Origin: Brevibacterium picturae
GTDB taxonomy: Bacteria > Actinomycetota > Actinomycetes > Actinomycetales > Brevibacteriaceae
Reading direction: 5' to 3'
Assembly (NCBI RefSeq): GCF_030453725.1
Contig: NZ_JAKDJU010000184.1
Location: forward strand, 1-5,514
Length of the DNA: 5,514 nucleotides
Of this stretch, positions 1 through 5,514 are shown one piece after another; the stretch's first letter is position 1, and every line of letters begins with the position of its first letter. The notes under the pieces were generated by a model. The model was given only the letters and a program-made list of their open reading frames with translations. It did no database searches and had not been told where the DNA came from. A program made the position numbers and the translations under genes.

Positions 1-546
1 CGGACTGCCCTGCTGCTGAAGCAGCTGCTTGAGCCCATTGGCGTAACGTCTGGCCATCATCTTCTGCGCCGCGACCGACATCGGCGCGACGGCCCGCAGC
101 AGCGGGTGGCCCGGGACAGATTGGGAACTGATGGAGACGCCGAGGCGACCGTTCGTTCCGACGAATACAAGGAAGGTCTGTTCGCCGGATTCCAAATGCC
201 CCGGCAGAGTGCGATAGACGAATCCGGCCGCCTGTTCGGCACTCACATTGTCAGCGCCGAATTCTTCGGGGGCAGCCCCCTCCGTCTCGGTCCCCGCCGT
301 ATCGATGACCTCAACGACCTCGCAGGTCCCGACCGGGACCGCGAGGTCACGCCCGCGCAACCGCACGGCAGACCGTGGCCAGACCGGATTGAGCCAGAGA
401 TCGACGACCTGACCGACCCGCACACGACGCACAGGCCGCGCGATGACACCGGCAGATTCCTGCAGCTTCCACGTCAGAATCGCCTCACGCGCCACCGGAA
501 ACAGATCCGCAGGGCCCAGGTCGAGGGTGTGCTCCAGCTGGTTCAT
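1..546 (-). CDS. DUF1990 (UPF0548-type) family protein, C-terminus cut by window edge
   Basis: Reading the minus strand from the ATG at 546-544 gives 182 codons with no stop, running off the left edge. Residues 107-127 carry the family hallmark: GFVYRTLPGHLESGE (108-122) followed by QTFLV, matching the F-YgTLpgHpesGE-F pattern of DUF1990. Residues 11-29 (AREAILTWKL within) fit the N-terminal helix, and 139-175 (SVPGHPLL, then ARRYANGLKQLL) fit the C-terminal end. The family is usually about 160-200 residues, so little is missing. No signal peptide or membrane segment is seen; the protein is probably cytosolic. Start choice: GAGGAG at 558-553 sits 6 nt before the ATG. It is transcribed divergently from the SDR gene and may share its palindromic operator. 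The biochemical function of the family is not established and I assign none. Family assignment is from motif recall, fairly secure. Confidence 0.85.
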   Translation of the reverse strand, partial: MNQLEHTLDLGPADLFPVAREAILTWKLQESAGVIARPVRRVRVGQVVDLWLNPVWPRSAVRLRGRDLAVPVGTCEVVEVIDTAGTETEGAAPEEFGADNVSAEQAAGFVYRTLPGHLESGEQTFLVFVGTNGRLGVSISSQSVPGHPLLRAVAPMSVAAQKMMARRYANGLKQLLQQQGSP

Positions 547-579
547 CCCAAACTCCTCGTGCTTCCGGGCAACTTCTCC

Positions 580-609
580 TTGTGATCGTCGCCCGCTCCT
601 GCCTACGAT
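580..609 (+). promoter_or_regulatory. Candidate promoter for the SDR gene
   Basis: A TTGTGA hexamer at 580-585 lies 18 nt before TACGAT at 604-609, a fair sigma-70-like pair for a high-GC actinobacterium. It would start transcription near 615-617, about 50 nt before the SDR start codon and just upstream of the palindrome at 621-638. The match is partial (4 of 6 bases in each box). I found no convincing box pair for the divergent DUF1990 gene. Confidence 0.4.
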
Positions 610-620
610 ACAAACACAGT

Positions 621-638
621 ACTGAGCGAACGCTCGGT
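621..638. promoter_or_regulatory. Palindromic operator, TetR-family type
   Basis: ACTGAGCGAACGCTCGGT is an inverted repeat centred between 629 and 630. Seven of nine position pairs are complementary, including an uninterrupted GAGCG/CGCTC core with an AA centre. Size and form (14-18 bp, CG-rich half-sites with a short centre) are typical of TetR-family operators, many of which control acyl-CoA or SDR genes in actinobacteria. It lies just downstream of the inferred transcription start of the SDR gene, where a bound repressor would block elongation, and about 75 bp upstream of the divergent DUF1990 start. The cognate regulator is not in the window. The palindrome is seen directly; regulator family and effect are inferred. 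Confidence 0.5.
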
Positions 639-665
639 TTCCTTCACGAACGACGGAGTTCACAC

Positions 666-1466
666 ATGACAGAGCAGGCCAGCACGGACGCGCAGAACCA
701 CCTCGGCAAGCGATTCAGCGGTCAGGTCGCACTCATCACAGGTGCCAGCCGCGGCATCGGACTCGGTGTCGCGAAGCGACTGCAAGCCGAGGGCGCCACC
801 GTCGTCCTCACCGCACGCAAACCCGATGCCCTCGCCGAGGCGGTCGCACAGTTCCCCGACGGCACTGCCCTGGCCATCGCCGGGAAGTCCGACGATCCCG
901 CCCACCGCACGGAGGTCTTCGACACGATCGCGGAGAAGTTCGGCCGCCTCGACGTGCTCGTGACGAACGTGGGCATCAACCCGGTCTACGGTCCGCTCGT
1001 CGACATCGATCTCGACGCTGCTCGCAAGATCCTCGACGTCAACGTCATCGGCACGCTCGCCTGGGTGCAGGAGGCAGTCCATCACGAGAAGCTGGGCTTC
1101 CGCGAGAACAAGGGGCGGGTCGTGAGCATCTCCTCTGTGGCCGGTCAGGTCCCCAGCCCCGGCATCTCCTTCTACGGCATCTCGAAGGCAGCGGTCTCTC
1201 ACCTGACCAAATCGCTGGCCGTCGAACTCGGACCGGACGTCCGGGTGAATGCCGTCGCCCCGGCAGTCGTGAAGACGAACTTCGCCACCGCGCTGTACGA
1301 AGGAAAGGAAGAGGAAGTGGCCTCCGCCTACCCGGCCAAGCGACTCGGAACTCCCGAGGACATCGCCGGCGCCGTGGCCTACCTGGCCTCGTCCGACGCG
1401 GATTGGATCACCGCGCAGGTGCTCACCGCCGACGGCGGCGTCATCACCGCCGGCGGAAACGCATAG
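666..1466 (+). CDS. SDR family NAD(P)-dependent oxidoreductase
   Basis: This encodes a 266-residue classical short-chain dehydrogenase/reductase, the usual family length. The cofactor motif TGASRGIG is at 25-32. TARK at 49-52 puts Arg51 after the second strand, which suggests NADP(H) preference. The structural NNAG motif is here TNVG (100-103). The catalytic tetrad is intact: Asn126 (DVNV), Ser157 (ISSVAG), Tyr170 and Lys174 (YGISK), with the standard 13-residue Ser-Tyr spacing. RVNAVAPAVVKT (193-204) and a terminal DGG complete the fold. Start choice: GGAG at 655-658 lies 7 nt before the ATG at 666; an in-frame GTG at 582 would lie within the proposed promoter and lacks homologous sequence. 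No transmembrane segment is seen. It resembles FabG-like SDRs of unknown substrate, including, as I recall, mycobacterial Rv2766c-type proteins. The NPVYGPL stretch after TNVG occurs in that subgroup. Substrate cannot be read from sequence; 3-oxoacyl reduction is only one option. Confidence 0.9.
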   Translation: MTEQASTDAQNHLGKRFSGQVALITGASRGIGLGVAKRLQAEGATVVLTARKPDALAEAVAQFPDGTALAIAGKSDDPAHRTEVFDTIAEKFGRLDVLVTNVGINPVYGPLVDIDLDAARKILDVNVIGTLAWVQEAVHHEKLGFRENKGRVVSISSVAGQVPSPGISFYGISKAAVSHLTKSLAVELGPDVRVNAVAPAVVKTNFATALYEGKEEEVASAYPAKRLGTPEDIAGAVAYLASSDADWITAQVLTADGGVITAGGNA

Positions 1467-1487
1467 ACAGCGGAAACGCATAGACAG
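1454..1487. repeat. Perfect 17-bp tandem duplication over the SDR stop codon
   Basis: CGGAAACGCATAGACAG occurs at 1454-1470 and again, directly abutting, at 1471-1487 with no mismatch. The first copy contains the last SDR codons and the TAG stop (1464-1466); the second copy repeats them out of frame in the 3' untranslated region. The coding sequence is not altered. Perfect identity suggests a recent slippage event. Confidence 0.9.
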
Positions 1488-1490
1488 TCG

Positions 1491-1558
1491 CCGGATTTCG
1501 AGGGAACAGAACGTGGGAAGACAGCAGAAAACCAACATTCTTCTCCCTCGAAATCCGG
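1491..1558. repeat. 15-bp perfect inverted repeat with 38-nt spacer downstream of the SDR gene
   Basis: CCGGATTTCGAGGGA at 1491-1505 is exactly the reverse complement of 1544-1558. The spacer contains a minor inner pair, GAAGA (1517-1521) with TCTTC (1539-1543). In RNA this is a very stable stem 25 nt after the SDR stop and could protect the 3' end or help termination. No T-run follows (next is GATGGCACC), so it is not a canonical intrinsic terminator. It could also be a small dispersed palindromic element; that cannot be judged from one copy. Confidence 0.7.
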
Positions 1559-1561
1559 GAT

Positions 1562-1583
1562 GGCACCGGGACGGCACCGAGAC
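1562..1583. repeat. Imperfect 11-bp tandem repeat
   Basis: GGCACCGGGAC (1562-1572) is followed directly by GGCACCGAGAC (1573-1583), one mismatch. It is short, GC-rich and possibly incidental. No function is assigned. Confidence 0.5.
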
Positions 1584-1600
1584 GGCGGGGGGACAGATGT

Positions 1601-1631
1601 CGTGATGGGTGGGCCCCCATCACGGTGTTTG
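1601..1631 (+). terminator. Possible intrinsic terminator of the SDR transcript
   Basis: CGTGATGGG (1601-1609) and CCCATCACG (1616-1624) form a perfect 9-bp stem with a 6-nt loop, followed by the weakly T-rich GTGTTTG (1625-1631). It sits between the SDR gene and the inferred gcvP promoter, where a terminator is expected. The T-tract is poor. The right arm can instead pair with CCGTGAT at 1636-1642, so the termination call is tentative. Confidence 0.45.
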
Positions 1632-1700
1632 TCCGCCGTGATCGCAGCCACTAGACTTGGCCCCGTAAGTGCATGGCCATCAGTGACCACGCACGCAGAC

Positions 1701-1748
1701 AAGTTCATAGCCACACAGGTTATAGGTATATAGCCCCATAAGTTCATA
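1701..1748. repeat. Direct repeats AAGTTCATA around the gcvP promoter
   Basis: AAGTTCATA occurs at 1701-1709 and 1740-1748, 39 bp apart. A third, imperfect copy AAGTGCAT is at 1667-1674. The first and third members share longer context (CCCCGTAAGTGCAT at 1661-1674 and CCCCATAAGTTCAT at 1734-1747). One copy overlaps the inferred -35 box and another the inferred transcription start. This is suggestive of a DNA-binding protein site, but no regulator is visible. Confidence 0.5.
1704..1732 (+). promoter_or_regulatory. Candidate promoter of the gcvP-gcvT operon
   Basis: This is the only AT-rich patch in the region. TTCATA (1704-1709) lies 17 nt before TATATA (1727-1732), within the TATAGGTATATAG stretch at 1721-1733. 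Transcription would start near 1738-1740, some 25 nt before the aptamer and about 260 nt before the gcvP ATG, which suits a riboswitch leader. The box matches are partial and alternative -10 registers exist within 1720-1732. Confidence 0.45.
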
Positions 1749-1760
1749 CTGCCGTTAAGA

Positions 1761-1886
1761 CATGACGTGGGAGAGCTGCTCAGCTGCCGCAACTGCTTAA
1801 GTTGCCGCAAACGCACTGTGCAGCGCCGTAGGTGCAATTCCCTCCCCGGGAAACTCTCAGGCCCAGTACCACCGATTGCAGGCATA
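1761..1886 (+). promoter_or_regulatory. Glycine riboswitch, aptamer 1 and linker
   Basis: Signature elements of the glycine riboswitch occur in order. CGTGG (1766-1770) starts P1; GGGAGAG is at 1769-1775; GCGCCGTAGGTGCAA at 1823-1837 matches the conserved GCCGAAGGNGCAA core; ACTCTCAGGC is at 1853-1862. Visible pairings: P1 CGTGG with CCAC-C-G (1869-1874, one bulged C); GAGAG (1771-1775) with CTCTC (1854-1858); CTGC (1776-1779) with GCAG (1820-1823); a side hairpin CAACT (1790-1794) with AGTTG (1800-1804); and TTCCC (1838-1842) with GGGAA (1848-1852). AGTACC (1865-1870) and GGCATATCTGAA (1881-1892) resemble the 3' part and linker of actinobacterial tandem glycine riboswitches as I remember them. 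Position before gcvP agrees. The RNA should bind glycine and control gcvPT expression. Confidence 0.88.
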
Positions 1887-1930
1887 TCTGAAGGACCGCC
1901 ACCGCGCTCGCGCGCTGAAGGTCCGACAGA
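1887..1930 (+). promoter_or_regulatory. Ghost second aptamer of the glycine riboswitch
   Basis: TCTG (1887-1890) pairs with CAGA (1927-1930), then a 2x2 internal loop (AA against GA), then GGACC (1893-1897) with GGTCC (1920-1924), capped by a GCGC-rich arm (1904-1915). The GACAGA ending matches the usual 3' end of a glycine aptamer, but the core motifs of a second aptamer (GCCGAAGG-like box and CTCTCAGG) are absent. This fits the known singlet glycine riboswitches in which the missing aptamer survives only as a short helical remnant that supports folding of the real one. The pairings are seen directly; the ghost interpretation is inference from family knowledge. Confidence 0.65.
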
Positions 1931-1934
1931 ACGG

Positions 1935-1997
1935 GGAGGACCACCACTGCTCAGTGCGTCCTCCGAAGGTGGGCGCGACACCGACCCGAGGACGGCA
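1935..1997 (+). promoter_or_regulatory. Riboswitch expression platform with Shine-Dalgarno switch
   Basis: GGAGGAC (1935-1941) pairs with GTCCTCC (1958-1964), with an inner CACT/AGTG hairpin (1945-1948, 1953-1956). The same right strand, CGTCCTC (1957-1963), is also perfectly complementary over 7 bp to GAGGACG (1988-1994), which is the gcvP Shine-Dalgarno, 6 nt before the ATG. That alternative helix would be supported by GGTG (1968-1971) with CACC (1979-1982). The two helices exclude each other. No T-run follows either hairpin, so control is more likely at translation initiation than by termination. Confidence 0.6.
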
Positions 1998-4948
<2,951 letters not shown>

Positions 4949-4949
<1 letters not shown>

Positions 4950-5514
4950 TGAGTACCGAGAATTCGACGCGCGAGACCCCGCTGCACGGCATCCACGCGC
5001 AGCTGGGTGCCTCCTTCACCGACTTCGGCGGATGGGACATGCCGTTGAAGTACGGGTCGGAACTGGCCGAGCACCGTGCTGTGCGTGAGGCCGCAGGAAT
5101 CTTCGACCTCTCCCACATGGGCGAGGTGCGCCTCACCGGCTCCGACGCCGCAGCATTCCTCGACTACGCCCTCGTGGCCAAGTACTCGAAGATGAAGATC
5201 GGCAAGGCCAAATACGGTGTGCTCGTCAACGACGCCGGTTACCTCCTCGACGACCTCATCACCTACCGCATCGGCGACGAAGAGTTCCTCATCGTCCCCA
5301 ACGCCTCGAACACTCCGACCGTCGTCGCGACCCTGAAGGAACGCCTGCAGGCCTTCCTGCAAGTGGAGTCTCCCGGGGCCGACGCCAGGCTCCTCGACGA
5401 ATCCGAGGACACGGCACTCATCGCGGTGCAGGGGCCGAACTCCGAGGCCATCATCCTCCGTGCCCTCGACGAGGGTGCACATGGGGAATTCGGGCCCAGC
5501 ACCACCTCGGCGGA
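4949..5514 (+). CDS. gcvT: Aminomethyltransferase, T-protein of the glycine cleavage system, 3' end outside window
   Basis: This folate-dependent enzyme takes the aminomethyl group from H-protein, forms 5,10-methylene-tetrahydrofolate and releases ammonia. The window holds 188 codons of a protein usually about 360-375 residues long. Motifs seen: FTDFGGWDMPLKY (23-35), GIFDLSHMGEVRLTG (50-64), GVLVNDAGYLLDDLITYR (90-107) with the conserved Asp101-Asp102 of the folate site, IVPNASN (115-121) and ALIAVQGPNS (156-165). The ATG (4949-4951) shares its A with the gcvP stop TGA (4947-4949), and the Shine-Dalgarno GAGG (4938-4941) lies inside the last gcvP codons, so translation is probably coupled. 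No promoter is expected between them. Order is P then T, unlike the T-H-P order of E. coli; gcvH may follow outside the window. Confidence 0.96.

Noticed and set aside
543..572. Nine-codon leader ORF on the minus strand (TTG start, AAGGAG upstream, ATGA overlap with the DUF1990 start)
   Set aside because: The AAGGAG is only 3 nt from the TTG, the start is weak, and the peptide has no attenuator-like codon run. The overlap is probably chance.
106..585. A 159-codon plus-strand frame opposite the DUF1990 gene
   Set aside because: The minus strand shows clear DUF1990 motifs and a good ribosome site. The plus-strand product is Arg/Asp/Pro-rich with no family resemblance.
582..665. Upstream in-frame GTG start adding 28 residues to the SDR
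   Set aside because: The segment lies within the proposed promoter and operator, its translation matches no SDR N-terminus, and GGAG at 655-658 is ideally spaced for the ATG at 666.
660..1577. A 305-codon open frame on the minus strand opposite the SDR gene
   Set aside because: The plus strand encodes a complete SDR with an intact catalytic tetrad; the antisense product is low-complexity and unrecognisable.
1601..1624. CRP/GlxR-type binding site
   Set aside because: The CGTGAT and ATCACG half-sites are too far apart for the TGTGA-N6-TCACA arrangement.
1880..1997. A full second glycine aptamer
   Set aside because: I looked for a second GCCGAAGG-like box and a second CTCTCAGG in this stretch and found neither; only flanking remnants are present.

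Overview
The window looks like chromosomal DNA of a high-GC actinobacterium. Codons end overwhelmingly in G or C, one gene belongs to DUF1990, a family I associate mainly with actinobacteria, and the glycine-cleavage leader resembles actinobacterial examples. A Micrococcales genus such as Brevibacterium would fit, but the genus is a guess from general feel and not something the sequence proves. I see no mobile element, CRISPR array, tRNA or rRNA.

Layout. (1) Positions 1-546, minus strand: a DUF1990 protein that runs off the left edge and lacks only its extreme C-terminus. (2) Positions 547-665: a short divergent intergenic region with a likely promoter and an 18-bp palindrome of TetR-operator type. 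(3) Positions 666-1466, plus strand: a classical short-chain dehydrogenase/reductase (SDR). (4) Positions 1467-1997: 531 bp without a protein gene but rich in structure. It holds a 17-bp tandem duplication over the SDR stop codon, a 15-bp perfect inverted repeat, a terminator-like hairpin with an alternative partner, a promoter with repeated AAGTTCATA boxes, and a glycine riboswitch. (5) Positions 1998-4949: gcvP, complete, the P-protein (glycine decarboxylase). (6) Positions 4949-5514: gcvT, the aminomethyltransferase, overlapping gcvP by one base and cut by the right edge after 188 codons.

How it works together. gcvP and gcvT are the start of a glycine cleavage operon. P-protein decarboxylates glycine and passes the aminomethyl group to lipoyl H-protein; T-protein moves the one-carbon unit to tetrahydrofolate and releases ammonia. 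The leader appears to be a singlet glycine aptamer followed by a vestigial ('ghost') second aptamer. It ends in a set of alternative helices in which a CGTCCTC strand can pair either with an upstream GGAGGAC strand or with the gcvP Shine-Dalgarno. I infer a translational ON switch: glycine frees the ribosome-binding site. This leader architecture is the most interesting part of the window. The DUF1990 and SDR genes have no evident link to glycine metabolism; they share only the divergent control region.
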